Notes: a model not told the origin generated them from the sequence alone. DNA of 64,000 bases from Saccharibacillus sp. CPCC 101409 (GCF_030518235.1 NZ_JAULSA010000004.1:310001-374000); one strand, 5' to 3'. Numbered from the stretch's first letter, positions 23,713 through 32,710 are shown. Numbers and translations: made by a program.

Positions 23713-24762
23713 ATGACTAGAAAATTCGTAGGTGTATTCAATAACGAACAGGATGCTTCTAACGCAATCAGCGAGCTGAAACGCAGCGGGTATACGGCAG
23801 ACGATATCTCCGTCATTACCAAAGACAAGAAAGATCTTAGAGCCATCGAAGACGAAACCGGCACCAAAGCGCCGGAAGGCGCGGCGGGCGGCGCGGCAAC
23901 CGGCGGTATTCTCGGCGGCGTAGGCGGCCTGCTGGCGGGTCTCGGCGCGCTGGCTATTCCGGGCATCGGTCCGATTCTGGCAGCCGGCCCTCTGGCGGCA
24001 ACCCTGGCGGGCGCTGCGGTAGGCGCGGCCGGCGGCGGCCTTGTAGGCGGCCTGATCGGTCTGGGCATTCCGGAAGACGAAGCCAACGAATATAACACTT
24101 ATGTGGACCGCGGCGACATTCTCGTCATCGTGGACGCGGATACGGCGCAGGAATCGGAAGTCGCCCGCATTTTCAGCAGCAATCATTCCACCAACAATCG
24201 TTACTCGGATCTGTACGCGGCAGGCGCGGTCGATACCGATACGGTGAATACGACAAATACGACGGTAGGCTGGACGGACGACAATTTCTCCGAAAGCGAT
24301 GTTCGGGCGAATACGGCCGGCTATACTCCTCCGATCGACGAAACGGACGAAGCCCGCAAACTACGGCTGCGCGAAGAGCAGCTCGACGTGACGAAGAATC
24401 GCGTGCAGAGCGGCGAAGTCGAGATTCACAAAGACATCATCGAAGAACAGAAAACGATCGACGTGCCGGTTACGCACGAAGAAGTCGTCATCGAGCGCCG
24501 CGCGGTAAACGCGGTACCGACCGACGAACCGATTGGCGCGGACGAAACGATTCGCGTGCCGGTCAGCGAAGAACAGGTCGAAGTCAATAAACGCTCCGTC
24601 GTTACCGGCGAAGTCGAAGTGCATAAACGCGAAGTACAGGAAACGCAGCAGGTAAGCGATACGGTCCGCCGCGAAGAAGCGCGCATCGAAAAAGACGGGA
24701 ACCTGAGCGTCAAAGAAGGCAGTCTCGATGCCGACGCCACCCCTCCTTCCCGCAAGTTGTAA
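23713..24762 (+). CDS. YsnF/DUF2382 stress protein, class A, first of four
   Basis: About 349 residues in three parts. N-terminal general-stress-protein-17M-like domain (MTRKFVGVFNNEQDASN, GYTADDISVITKDKKD, residues 1-55); a Gly/Ala-rich hydrophobic stretch with glycine-zipper spacing (about 60-115) that could insert in or lie on a membrane; a variable polar linker; and a C-terminal DUF2382 (YsnF) domain with alternating charged strands (LREEQLDVTKNRVQSGEVE, EEVVIERRAV, RVPVSEEQVEVNKRSVV). YsnF of B. subtilis belongs to the sigma-B general stress regulon; molecular function is unknown. ATG at 23713 after GAGGAGG. It shares class-specific residues (GVFN, EANEYN, LDV, IDVPV) with the third gene. 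Confidence 0.85.
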   Translation: MTRKFVGVFNNEQDASNAISELKRSGYTADDISVITKDKKDLRAIEDETGTKAPEGAAGGAATGGILGGVGGLLAGLGALAIPGIGPILAAGPLAATLAGAAVGAAGGGLVGGLIGLGIPEDEANEYNTYVDRGDILVIVDADTAQESEVARIFSSNHSTNNRYSDLYAAGAVDTDTVNTTNTTVGWTDDNFSESDVRANTAGYTPPIDETDEARKLRLREEQLDVTKNRVQSGEVEIHKDIIEEQKTIDVPVTHEEVVIERRAVNAVPTDEPIGADETIRVPVSEEQVEVNKRSVVTGEVEVHKREVQETQQVSDTVRREEARIEKDGNLSVKEGSLDADATPPSRKL

Positions 24763-24803
24763 AGATCGGCGCGGCAAAAAACGCCCGCAATCCAATTGAA
24801 CGA

Positions 24804-24833
24804 AGCCCGGCTGCAAGGTCGGGCTAGTTTATT
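24804..24833 (+). terminator. Intrinsic terminator after stress gene 1
   Basis: AGCCCG/CGGGCT stem followed by AGTTTATTTC. Confidence 0.6.
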
Positions 24834-24966
24834 TCGTCTTTATAAGCCGTTTTGCTCTTTTACTTACACCTTACAAACCGTTTCCCGGGAGTTCATACAA
24901 GTCCCTGTCTGTTTTCATAAATATCCGTTTTCTTGAATCTCTATTTTCGATGAGGAGGAATTTGAC

Positions 24967-26232
24967 ATGACCAGAAGAATCGTAGGCGTATTTCTCGCGG
25001 AACAGGAAGCTTCCAACGCAATCGAGGATCTGAAAAGACACGGGTACAACGCGGACGACATCTCCGTCGTTTCCAAGAACCGTAAAGAATTGGAATCGAT
25101 CAGCGAAGATACCGGCACCAAAGCGCCGGAAGGCGCGGCCGGCGGAGCCGCCGCAGGCGGTATTCTCGGCGGCGTAGGCGGCTTGCTGGCGGGTCTCGGC
25201 TTGCTGGCGATTCCGGGCATCGGCCCTATCCTCGCAGCCGGCCCGATTGCGGCGACACTGGCGGGCGCGGCGGTCGGAGCGGCCGGCGGCGGTCTGGTCG
25301 GAGGACTGATCGGCCTCGGCATTCCGGAAGAAGAAGCCCGCTCTTACGACGAACAGGTCAGCGGCGGACGCATCCTCGTTATGGTCGACGCGGAGCCGGC
25401 TCAGGAAGCCGAAGTCAGCCAGTTGTTCATCGATCATCACGCGCTGAACTCGGACCGGTTGAAAGAAAGCGACTTTGCCGCTCCGACAACGGCGGCGGGA
25501 CTGACGACCGGCGTCGACCCGACGCTGCGCACCGATCCGTCGATCGACCCGCTCGATACGAGAATCAACACGGCGGGTTCGCAGCCGGTCGATACGACAA
25601 CCGATTTTGCCGCGGCTTCTTACGGAGCGGATCTCACGTCCCGCAATACGGATATTCCGCCGAGCACCGGCGCGGCCGCCGATGCAAGCCGGGCGGGTTA
25701 TATTCCCGAAGATACCGGCATCACTTCGGGCGACCGCGGCATCTACTCGGACGAAGAAGCGGTTACCGGCAGTATTCCGCGGGACGAAACGGACGAAGCC
25801 CGCACGCTGCGCCTGAGAGAAGAACAGCTGGAGATCGAGAAAAACAAAGTTCAAACCGGCGAAGTGCACATCCGCAAAGAAATCGTCGAAGAGCAGAAAA
25901 CGATCAGCGTGCCGGTCGTGCACGAAGAAGTCGTTATCGAACGCAAAGCCGTTCACGACGAAGAAACGAATACGCCGATCGGCAAAGACGAAACGATCCG
26001 TATTCCGCTCACCGAAGAACAGATCGAAGTCAACAAACGATCCGTCGTAACCGGCGAAGTCGAAGTGCATAAACGCGAAGTGCAGGACACGGAGCGCGTG
26101 GAAGAAACCGTTCGCCGCGAAGAAGCGCGCGTCGAACGAACAGGCGATGTCGAAGTCGATGAAAACCTCGATGCCGATCCGACGCTCCGGACGACAGATC
26201 GCGTAAACCCGGATCGCGACTCCAAATTCTGA
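24967..26232 (+). CDS. YsnF/DUF2382 stress protein, class B, second of four
   Basis: A 421-residue paralogue with the same N-terminal 17M-like domain (MTRRIVGVFLAEQEASN), Gly-rich hydrophobic middle and C-terminal DUF2382 domain (LREEQLEIEKNKVQTGEV, RKEIVEEQKTI, TIRIPLTEEQIEVNKRSV). The linker (about residues 170-275) is longer than in the first gene and Thr/Asp-rich. It carries class B signatures: GVFL, SYDEQVSGGR, LEI and TIRIP, shared with the fourth gene rather than its immediate neighbours. ATG at 24967 follows GAGGAGGA. 204 bp separate it from the previous gene, so it may have its own promoter, but I could not identify a convincing sigma-B site. Confidence 0.85.
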   Translation: MTRRIVGVFLAEQEASNAIEDLKRHGYNADDISVVSKNRKELESISEDTGTKAPEGAAGGAAAGGILGGVGGLLAGLGLLAIPGIGPILAAGPIAATLAGAAVGAAGGGLVGGLIGLGIPEEEARSYDEQVSGGRILVMVDAEPAQEAEVSQLFIDHHALNSDRLKESDFAAPTTAAGLTTGVDPTLRTDPSIDPLDTRINTAGSQPVDTTTDFAAASYGADLTSRNTDIPPSTGAAADASRAGYIPEDTGITSGDRGIYSDEEAVTGSIPRDETDEARTLRLREEQLEIEKNKVQTGEVHIRKEIVEEQKTISVPVVHEEVVIERKAVHDEETNTPIGKDETIRIPLTEEQIEVNKRSVVTGEVEVHKREVQDTERVEETVRREEARVERTGDVEVDENLDADPTLRTTDRVNPDRDSKF

Positions 26233-26347
26233 TCGAGGCGGAATTCACCGTTTAATCACCCTGGTCGAATCACCTTGCTTTTTCAACATCTGTTAAACCG
26301 AAAGCTCGACCTTCAATATTCGATAACCACGAGGAGGCATCATGATT

Positions 26348-27439
26348 ATGAACAGAAAAGTCGTAGGCGTATTCAATTCGGAAAATGAAGCTTCGAATGC
26401 AATCGAACAGCTGAAAAGCAGCGGGTACCGGGCGGACGATATCTCGGTTGTGACACGCAATAAGAAAGATATGAAAAAGATCGAAGAAGAGACCGGCACC
26501 ATGGCGCCGGAAGGCGCGGCAGGCGGCGCAGCCACCGGTGGCGTGCTCGGCGGAATCGGTGGGCTGCTCGCGGGTCTCGGGGCGCTGGCGATTCCGGGCA
26601 TCGGTCCCCTGCTCGCGGCCGGACCTCTGGCAACGACGCTTGCGGGCGTCGCGGTAGGCGCGGCCGGCGGCGGTCTTGTCGGCGGACTGATCGGCCTCGG
26701 CATTCCGGAAGAAGAAGCCAACGAATACAATGCGATGGTCGACGAAGGCCATATCCTGGTCATTGTCGATACGGAAGAATCCAACCGCAGCGACGTTTAC
26801 CGGATCTTCCAGGACAATCGTTCCCTGAACCGCCGTTACGACAACGATTATACGTCGATTAATCAAACGGCTGCCGCAAACGATACGCTGTACAGCGACA
26901 CGCCGGCTATGGGCGCAAGCAATCTCGAAGCCAACCGCATGGACGGAACTTCGGTCGGGGACGGCGGTCTTGCCGCTTCCGCGGATTTGGGAAGTACGCG
27001 CGCCAACGACCGTTTGGATTCGCTCGATACGGACGAGGCGCGCAAGCTTCAACTGCGCGAGGAACGGCTCGACGTTTCCAAGAACACGGTGCGCAGCGGC
27101 GAAGTCGAAGTGCACAAAGATATTGTCGAAGAACAGAAATCGATCGATGTTCCGGTCAGCCACGAAGAAGTGGTCATCGAGCGCCGCAGCGTCGACAACG
27201 CGCCGACCGATACGCCGATCGGAGCCGACGAGACGATTCGGGTCCCGGTCAGCGAAGAGCAGGTCGAAGTCAACAAACGCAACGTCGTGACCGGCGAGAT
27301 CGAAGTGCATAAGCGCGAGATCGAAGAAACGGAACAGGTACGCGATACGGTGCGCCGCGAAGAAGCCCGTGTCGACAAGAACGGAAGCGTCGAAGTACGC
27401 GAAGGTTCGGACGAACTGAATATCCCGAGAAGACGCTGA
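26348..27439 (+). CDS. YsnF/DUF2382 stress protein, class A, third of four
   Basis: About 363 residues, same three-part layout. Class A features link it to the first gene: MNRKVVGVFNSENEASN, EEANEYNAMVDEGHILVIVD, LDVSKNTVRSGEVE, SIDVPVSHEEVVIERR and PIGADETIRVPVSEEQVEVNKR. The ATG at 26348 has ideal spacing from GAGGAGG; an in-frame ATG six bases upstream is too close. The Asn/Ser-rich linker is short. Expected to behave like the other YsnF-type proteins in stress adaptation; localisation (cytosol, membrane or spore) cannot be told from sequence. Confidence 0.85.
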   Translation: MNRKVVGVFNSENEASNAIEQLKSSGYRADDISVVTRNKKDMKKIEEETGTMAPEGAAGGAATGGVLGGIGGLLAGLGALAIPGIGPLLAAGPLATTLAGVAVGAAGGGLVGGLIGLGIPEEEANEYNAMVDEGHILVIVDTEESNRSDVYRIFQDNRSLNRRYDNDYTSINQTAAANDTLYSDTPAMGASNLEANRMDGTSVGDGGLAASADLGSTRANDRLDSLDTDEARKLQLREERLDVSKNTVRSGEVEVHKDIVEEQKSIDVPVSHEEVVIERRSVDNAPTDTPIGADETIRVPVSEEQVEVNKRNVVTGEIEVHKREIEETEQVRDTVRREEARVDKNGSVEVREGSDELNIPRRR

Positions 27440-27471
27440 GGCGGCGGATAAACGGCCCTGGAGCGGACGCA

Positions 27472-27500
27472 GAATCCGCCGGCCTTGAGCCGGCGGATTC
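27472..27500 (+). terminator. Strong hairpin after stress gene 3
   Basis: Perfect 12-bp stem GAATCCGCCGGC / GCCGGCGGATTC; T-run is poor, but a second hairpin follows. Confidence 0.55.
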
Positions 27501-27541
27501 TCCTGCAAGAAACGGCTGCCGGTCAGATCTTCCGGCGCCGC

Positions 27542-27573
27542 AAACAGGCCCGGCCAACCAGCCGGGCCTGTTT
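27542..27573 (+). terminator. Intrinsic terminator after stress gene 3
   Basis: AAACAGGCCCGGC-CAACCA-GCCGGGCCTGTTT is a perfect stem ending in Ts, 103 bp after the stop codon. Confidence 0.75.
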
Positions 27574-27673
27574 GCGGTTTACGGCGCGCATCTCCGCAGA
27601 AAACCGGCTTTGCCGCGCAAATGCACGGCGGAGCGCCCGCGGCTGCGCTCAAATAGACGAGGAGGACGACAGC

Positions 27674-29020
27674 ATGTCACGGAAAATAGTAGGTGTATTT
27701 CTGACGGAACGCGAAGCCCAGGAGACGGTGGAAGATCTGAAGCGCTTCGGGTACGGCGACGACGATATTTCCATTATCTCCAAGAACCGGTCGGACGCCG
27801 ATTCGGACGGAGCCCATCACGTGACCAAAGCTCCGGAAGGCGCAGCCGGCGGCGCGACGGCCGGCGGTATTCTGGGCGGAGTCGGCGGACTGCTGGCGGG
27901 CCTGGGCGCGCTCGCGATTCCGGGCATCGGTCCCCTGCTCGCCGCCGGACCGATTGCCGCCGCGCTGGCGGGCCTGGCCGTCGGAGCGGCCGGCGGCGGT
28001 TTGGTCGGCGGACTGATCGGCCTTGGCATCTCGGAAGAAGAAGCCCAGTCTTACGGCGAGGAAGTCAGCGGCGGACGCCTGCTCGTAATCGTCGAAGCCG
28101 CCGACAATCGAAGAGCCGACGTCGAATCGATCTTCCGGGACCATTATGCGCTGAACTATACCCGTCTCGGCGCGGCCGAAGAAGATACTTCAAATATCAA
28201 AGCCGTTTCGCCCCGCTTTGCCGCGGAACCCGATACCGCTTCCGCAGTTCCGGTTGAGAGCGTCGCAGTCGAAACGGCCGGGCCGGCGGGCGCGGCAGAT
28301 CCGCTCGGCCTGCGTACATCCGGTACCGAAACGGAAGAACGCCGGGTTTTCGGCGTCCGGGACGAATCAGACGCGGAGCACGTGCGGATCGACGAGACTC
28401 TTGCGCCCGCTCTTTCCGCTCCGGCGGATGAAGAAAAGGTTCGCCGCGAAGCCGAAGCGCGCCGCAGCGAAGAACGCGAAGCTCTTGCCGATGCCGAAAC
28501 CTTGAAGCTCCGGGCCGAACAGCTCGAAATCGACAAGAACCAGGTGCGTACCGGCGAGGTCGAAGTACGCAAAGAAATTATTCATGAGCAAAAAACGATC
28601 CAGGTTCCCGTTACCCGCGAAGAAGTCGTGATCGAACGCCGCAGCCCCGACGGTCTGGCGGCAGAAAGCGAGATCGGGCAGAACGAAACGATCCGTATCC
28701 CGATCCGCGAGGAACGAATCGAAGTCGGCAAACGCAGCGTCGTAACCGGCGAAGTCGAGGTTCGCAAAGAAACCGTACAGGAAACGCGGCAGATCGAAGA
28801 AACGCTGAAACACGAAGAAGCGCGCGTGGAACGCAGCGGCCGCGCCGTTATCGACGATTCGGAGGCCCGGCCTGAAGCCGCGTCTGAAGAAGCATTGCCG
28901 CAGCGCCCGGCGACAGGCACAAACAGCCGCGCCGACAGTACGCTATCCGATCCCGGTTCCTCCCTGCCGAACAGCGATATTTCTTCCCTTCCGCCGCGCA
29001 GCGAGCGGCATCGCCGCTAG
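27674..29020 (+). CDS. YsnF/DUF2382 stress protein, class B, fourth of four
   Basis: The longest paralogue, about 448 residues. MSRKIVGVFLTEREAQE opens the 17M-like domain; the loop after it differs (SDADSDGAHHVTKAPEG, with two histidines) from the other three. The Gly-rich middle is conserved. A long acidic/Ala-rich linker (about residues 175-285) precedes DUF2382 (LRAEQLEIDKNQVRTGEVE, RKEIIHEQKTIQVPV, TIRIPIREERIEVGKRSVV), and the tail is extended and polar. Class B signatures match the second gene. ATG at 27674 follows GAGGAGGACGACAGC; in-frame upstream codons lack a ribosome site and cross the preceding terminators. Confidence 0.85.
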   Translation: MSRKIVGVFLTEREAQETVEDLKRFGYGDDDISIISKNRSDADSDGAHHVTKAPEGAAGGATAGGILGGVGGLLAGLGALAIPGIGPLLAAGPIAAALAGLAVGAAGGGLVGGLIGLGISEEEAQSYGEEVSGGRLLVIVEAADNRRADVESIFRDHYALNYTRLGAAEEDTSNIKAVSPRFAAEPDTASAVPVESVAVETAGPAGAADPLGLRTSGTETEERRVFGVRDESDAEHVRIDETLAPALSAPADEEKVRREAEARRSEEREALADAETLKLRAEQLEIDKNQVRTGEVEVRKEIIHEQKTIQVPVTREEVVIERRSPDGLAAESEIGQNETIRIPIREERIEVGKRSVVTGEVEVRKETVQETRQIEETLKHEEARVERSGRAVIDDSEARPEAASEEALPQRPATGTNSRADSTLSDPGSSLPNSDISSLPPRSERHRR

Positions 29021-29039
29021 AAGAAATAGCCGTACAAAG

Positions 29040-29078
29040 ACACCCTGCAGTCATCGTTAGATGATTGCAGGGTGTTTG
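29040..29078. terminator. Bidirectional terminator
   Basis: ACACCCTGCAGTCAT (29040-29054) / ATGATTGCAGGGTGT (29061-29075), between the convergent stress gene 4 and TetR gene. Confidence 0.85.
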
Positions 29079-29099
29079 AGCTGCGAACCGGTATCTATT

Positions 29100-29696
29100 T
29101 TATTGATAGGTCGCGAAGGGGAGCATGACATTCTTGATCACTTCTTCAAGATCTTCGCGGCCGACGCCGTTGGCTGCCTGAATCGACATTCCGGCAGCCA
29201 GAGTAGCGATATATCTGGCAAGACATCTGGAATTAGTATCGGCTGCCGGATCTTCCTCCCGCTTCAACTGTTCCAATCGTTCATACAGCGCATTTTCCAC
29301 TTGAATCCGCTGTTCGGTTAGCAGTTGTTTGACAGGATCGGATTCCTCACTGCAGGCAAGAGCGCCCTGAATCGTTAAACAGCCCGGAGCACGGCCGGAG
29401 TTTACAGCCGTATCCGCCGAAGCTTGCAGAAACTTTTCAATTACGGCATACGGGGTCGGCTCCTTCAACGCATCCAGCGTTGCCTGAACCGATTCATGAT
29501 GAGTATATAAATCCAGCACCTTGCGAAACAGCTTTTCTTTGCTGCCAAAGGTTGCATAGAAGCTTGAACGGTTAATTTTCATCGCTTGCGTCAGATCCGT
29601 CAATGAAGTTCCTTCGTAACCTTTTTCCCGAAAAATATCCAGAGCCTGTTGAAGCGCCCGCTCAATATCAAAAGCCCGTGGGCGTCCTGGTGCCAT
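29100..29696 (-). CDS. TetR-family transcriptional regulator
   Basis: About 198 residues. The N-terminal helix-turn-helix is classic: ALQQALDIFREKGYEGTSLTDLTQAMKINRSSFYATFGSKEKLF. The C-terminal ligand-binding half (GCLTIQGALACSEESDPVKQLL...) resembles the AefR/YvdT-type group of regulators. The ATG at 29696 is 8 nt after AGAGGA; the ATG at 29702 is too close. It lies about 100 bp downstream of the SDR gene on the same strand and so is probably cotranscribed. The two 22-bp palindromes upstream of the SDR gene (30587 and 30690) are its likely operators, making it an autoregulated repressor that answers to a compound handled by the SDR (inference). Confidence 0.88.
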   Translation of the reverse strand: MAPGRPRAFDIERALQQALDIFREKGYEGTSLTDLTQAMKINRSSFYATFGSKEKLFRKVLDLYTHHESVQATLDALKEPTPYAVIEKFLQASADTAVNSGRAPGCLTIQGALACSEESDPVKQLLTEQRIQVENALYERLEQLKREEDPAADTNSRCLARYIATLAAGMSIQAANGVGREDLEEVIKNVMLPFATYQ

Positions 29697-29800
29697 GACC
29701 ATTCCTCTTTTCGTAAAATAGATACCCCGTATTTTACTACACAGCCGATTATCTGTCATGGTACCGGCCTCTCCGGACTTTGACTAAAAGTTAGCCGCGA

Positions 29801-30562
29801 TCAGATGTTAAAGCCTCCATCGATATTCAGACTGGCTCCGGTGACATAACCCGCTGCAGGCGAAGCCAGATAGGCGGCAAGATCGGCAATCTCAGCCGTA
29901 TTTCCGTATCTGCCCAGCGGAACCAGGCTCTTGATAAGCTCAATCTTGGAATCGTCTGCTGGATTCGAATCGGTATCGATCATTCCGGGCTGAATATTGT
30001 TGACGGTGACCCCCTGCGGCGCTAGGTCGCGAGCCAGTGCTCGCGTCAATCCGGCTACGGCGGCTTTGCTGGTGACATACGGCGTATTCTGCGGGAATGG
30101 GTTGCGCTCGGCGGAAATGCTGCCAATATTGATAATACGGCCGCCCGGCCGCATCTGCGGACCCACGATCCGGGCCGCGGCGAATACCGCTCTCACATTC
30201 AGATTCATCACCTGATCGAATTCCTCCAGAGTGACCTGATCATAGGATTTCTGAACGATGCCGGCGGCATTGTTGACAAGAATATCAATGCTGCCCAACG
30301 ATTGAAGCGTCTGCTGTACCGCATTGTCCAACGCTTCCGGATCTGCGCTGTCGGCTTGAACGGCCAGTGCCCGGCCATGCGCGTTTTTAATTTCCTGTAC
30401 GAGTTCTTCCGCGCGGCTGCCGGAACTCACATAGGTAAAAGCAACCGCCGCTCCGTCTTCGGCCAGTTTCTTAACGATAGCTGCGCCGATGCCGCGCGCC
30501 CCTCCGGTAACCAGCGCGACTTTTCCAGCCAGCGGTTTGTGCGTTTCTTGTGTCGTATTCAA
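29801..30562 (-). CDS. Short-chain dehydrogenase/reductase (classical SDR)
   Basis: A 253-residue classical SDR of the 3-oxoacyl-ACP-reductase-like type. Cofactor motif TGGARGIG, structural NNAAG, catalytic Ser in INIGSIS, Tyr and Lys in YVTSKAAV, and the PG motif in IQPGMIDTD are all present; the Rossmann segment TYVSSGSRAEELV suggests NADP(H). The C-terminus GYVTGASLNIDGGF is standard. It probably reduces a carbonyl compound that induces its own expression via the adjacent TetR protein. ATG at 30562 after a GGGAGAGGGG purine stretch. The gene pair is somewhat less GC-rich than its surroundings. Confidence 0.92.
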   Translation of the reverse strand: MNTTQETHKPLAGKVALVTGGARGIGAAIVKKLAEDGAAVAFTYVSSGSRAEELVQEIKNAHGRALAVQADSADPEALDNAVQQTLQSLGSIDILVNNAAGIVQKSYDQVTLEEFDQVMNLNVRAVFAAARIVGPQMRPGGRIINIGSISAERNPFPQNTPYVTSKAAVAGLTRALARDLAPQGVTVNNIQPGMIDTDSNPADDSKIELIKSLVPLGRYGNTAEIADLAAYLASPAAGYVTGASLNIDGGFNI

Positions 30563-30586
30563 CAGTAAAACCCCTCTCCCGTTTAA

Positions 30587-30608
30587 TTTTGTACCTATTG
30601 GTTCAAAA
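30587..30608 (-). promoter_or_regulatory. TetR operator 1
   Basis: A 22-bp palindrome with arms TTTTG(A/T)ACC and GGT(A/T)CAAAA around a 4-bp centre, 25 bp upstream of the SDR start. Confidence 0.6.
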
Positions 30609-30688
30609 ATAGGCGCAATAATGCTTCCTTCGATAGCCCTATCGTTATTTCGACCGGGTTTTGATCAAGTCGGCATCCTTGGTTTTTA

Positions 30689-30717
30689 ATTATGAACCAA
30701 AGAGTACAAAAATACAA
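30689..30717 (-). promoter_or_regulatory. SDR-TetR promoter overlapped by operator 2
   Basis: Minus-strand TTGTAT (30717-30712), 17-nt spacer, CATAAT (30694-30689). A second 22-bp operator at 30690-30711 matches operator 1 at 19 of 22 positions and covers the -10 box and spacer, ideal for repression. Confidence 0.65.
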
Positions 30718-30889
30718 GTACCTGCTTTTTTCGATTTTTTCAGCTTCGCTGCTGAGATTAAGCACCTGTTCCCGCTTCACTTGCTCGATATGTACGCTCC
30801 TTCATTTTCAAGCAATTAAAAACCCCTCCTTCCGAAATGGTTTTCGCTTATATTGTAGGAATTTCGCCAATTTTTTCTTTCCTCTTCTC

Positions 30890-30917
30890 TACACGAAAAG
30901 GGTCTTTTTGCCGATAA
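30890..30917 (+). promoter_or_regulatory. Sigma-D (motility) promoter for the chemotaxis receptor
   Basis: GCCGATAA (30910-30917) is the exact consensus -10 of Bacillus sigma-D promoters; TACA (30890-30893) matches the TAAA -35 at three of four positions with a 16-nt spacer. Confidence 0.7.
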
Positions 30918-30995
30918 TGGAGGTGGGACTTTCGCACCCTGCACACTTCACCGCTGCGAAGTACCGCTTACTATAAAGATGGGGGAAGTGAGCGT

Positions 30996-32570
30996 GTGAG
31001 CAACCTCGACCGCATTATGTATCAACGAAACAAAATTGTAGCCTGGCTGTTATGGGCGGTATTTGTTCTGCTTGGCGCAGCCAGTCTGGACATGTCCGCA
31101 TCGATCAAGATTGCGGCCGGAGCGATAGGCGTATTCGCCCTTTCGTTTACCGTGCTGACCCTGCGCAAACAGGCGCTGCACATCCTGCCGTACGCAGCGG
31201 CGCTGTTCTTCGCCGCGGCTTATACCGCCGCGATGACGGATACGATCAACGTGCTGGCGGCCCTGGTGCCGGCGGCGCTGCTGCTCCTGTATCCTTTTTA
31301 CCGGTATACGCTGATTTATTCCGCGATTACCGCCGTCGGCATGAGCGTCGCCTGGCTGCGCGGCGCCGACGTCTTCATGCCGCAGGACCGCATCATGACG
31401 CTGGTCTTCACGGTCGTCGTCTTTGCCGTTATCGCCGGCATTCTGGTGTGGGTCGGCTACCTGAACGAGAAACTATCCCGCGAATTGGCCGCGCAGCGCG
31501 AACGCCTGAGAGCCAATGCCGGCCGGATCGACCAGGTGCTGAATCATGTGAAAAGCGCCGTGGAAGAATTGGGCCGTTACGCCCGCAAGTCGAAAGAAAA
31601 CGTAATGCTGAACGAGATGATTACCGGTGAAATTACCAGCACGTTCGCCCATGTCGCCAAAGGAGCCGAAAGCCAGGCGCGCAGCGTTATCGAAATCACC
31701 GACAAAATGTCCGCCAACGATCACGAGATCGAAGGCATGGTGCAGAACTCCTCGGTTATGCGCGGGCTGTCCGAGCATACCGCCAACGTAACCCAGGAAG
31801 GCGCGGGCCGCATGGTCGAGCTGCGCCGGCAGATCGATCAGGTCTACAGCGTCATGAGCGATACCGCGCACGATATGGAGCTGTTCCGCGAGCAGAACGA
31901 CCAGATCGCGCAGATCCTGACGACGATCTCCGAGATCGCCAGCCAGACCAACCTGCTTGCGCTCAACGCGGCGATCGAAGCGGCGCGCGCCGGAGAAGCG
32001 GGCCGGGGCTTCGCGGTCGTATCCGACGAAGTGCGCAAGCTGGCCGAGCACTCGCGGGAATCGGCCGAGCAGATCGGCGGCATCCTCGGCGAACTGCAGA
32101 GCGGCACCGAGCGCTTGATGAGCCAGGTCAATCGCGGGCGCGAAGCGGCCGAACAAGGCCTGGGAGCGGCGCAGCGGTCGGAGCAGGTATTGACGGAAAT
32201 CAACGAAAATACGCACAAACTGCTGGATCAAGCTGGCGAAGTCGAACACCGCTCCGAGAAAATGAAAATTTCTTCGTCGGGCGTAATCCATCAAGCTGCG
32301 GCCATCTCGGCTGTTACTCATCAGACGAACGCTTCAATGGACGAAATTCTCGCCGGCATGAACGAGCAAAAATACATCACCGACCAGATGACCGGCAGTT
32401 TCGTCCAGCTGGAGAAGCTGATTGCCGATCTCAAAGAGATGACGACCGTGCCGGCCGAAGAAGTGCCGGCGGTGGAACTTCCGGCCGGCCGCAAGAAAAA
32501 TCGCAAAGCGGAACCCGCGGCGGAAACCGCTCCGGTTCCGGCGGTGAACGAGGAAGCGATCGCGGGCTGA
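30996..32570 (+). CDS. Methyl-accepting chemotaxis protein without extracellular sensor domain
   Basis: A 524-residue receptor. The N-terminal third (about residues 12-155) is six hydrophobic helices with almost no external loop, so ligands or physical cues must be sensed in or near the membrane. The cytoplasmic part is a long coiled-coil with the invariant hairpin tip [39 protein letters not shown], where CheA and CheW dock. No clear HAMP domain is seen between the last helix and the coiled coil. A proline/alanine-rich charged tail (about 40 residues) follows; no CheR-docking pentapeptide is obvious. GTG at 30996 after GGGGGAAG. Its sigma-D-type promoter ties it to the motility regulon. (The tip is quoted in part only: key residues are [15 protein letters not shown].). 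Confidence 0.92.
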   Translation: MSNLDRIMYQRNKIVAWLLWAVFVLLGAASLDMSASIKIAAGAIGVFALSFTVLTLRKQALHILPYAAALFFAAAYTAAMTDTINVLAALVPAALLLLYPFYRYTLIYSAITAVGMSVAWLRGADVFMPQDRIMTLVFTVVVFAVIAGILVWVGYLNEKLSRELAAQRERLRANAGRIDQVLNHVKSAVEELGRYARKSKENVMLNEMITGEITSTFAHVAKGAESQARSVIEITDKMSANDHEIEGMVQNSSVMRGLSEHTANVTQEGAGRMVELRRQIDQVYSVMSDTAHDMELFREQNDQIAQILTTISEIASQTNLLALNAAIEAARAGEAGRGFAVVSDEVRKLAEHSRESAEQIGGILGELQSGTERLMSQVNRGREAAEQGLGAAQRSEQVLTEINENTHKLLDQAGEVEHRSEKMKISSSGVIHQAAAISAVTHQTNASMDEILAGMNEQKYITDQMTGSFVQLEKLIADLKEMTTVPAEEVPAVELPAGRKKNRKAEPAAETAPVPAVNEEAIAG

Positions 32571-32612
32571 TTGCGGCAGTTTCCCGCTTCGCCGCAAGAT
32601 ACGCGGAGTGCC

Positions 32613-32658
32613 AAAAAGAGCTTTTCCCGGCTAATCGTCCGGGAAAAGCTCTTTTTGC
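32613..32658 (+). terminator. Intrinsic terminator
   Basis: AAAAAGAGCTTTTCCCGG pairs with CCGGGAAAAGCTCTTTTT, just after the receptor gene. Confidence 0.9.
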
Positions 32659-32710
32659 TTTGCCTCTTTCTTTTTTATGCCGCCGTTAACGCCTTATCGG
32701 TTGCATGCGC

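Noticed and set aside
30595-30780. 61-residue minus-strand frame upstream of the SDR gene
   Set aside because: It contains the SDR promoter and operators; no ribosome site and no conservation clue.
30692-30976. 94-residue + strand frame upstream of the chemotaxis receptor
   Set aside because: It starts inside the TetR operator, has no ribosome site and crosses the sigma-D promoter; composition does not look coding.
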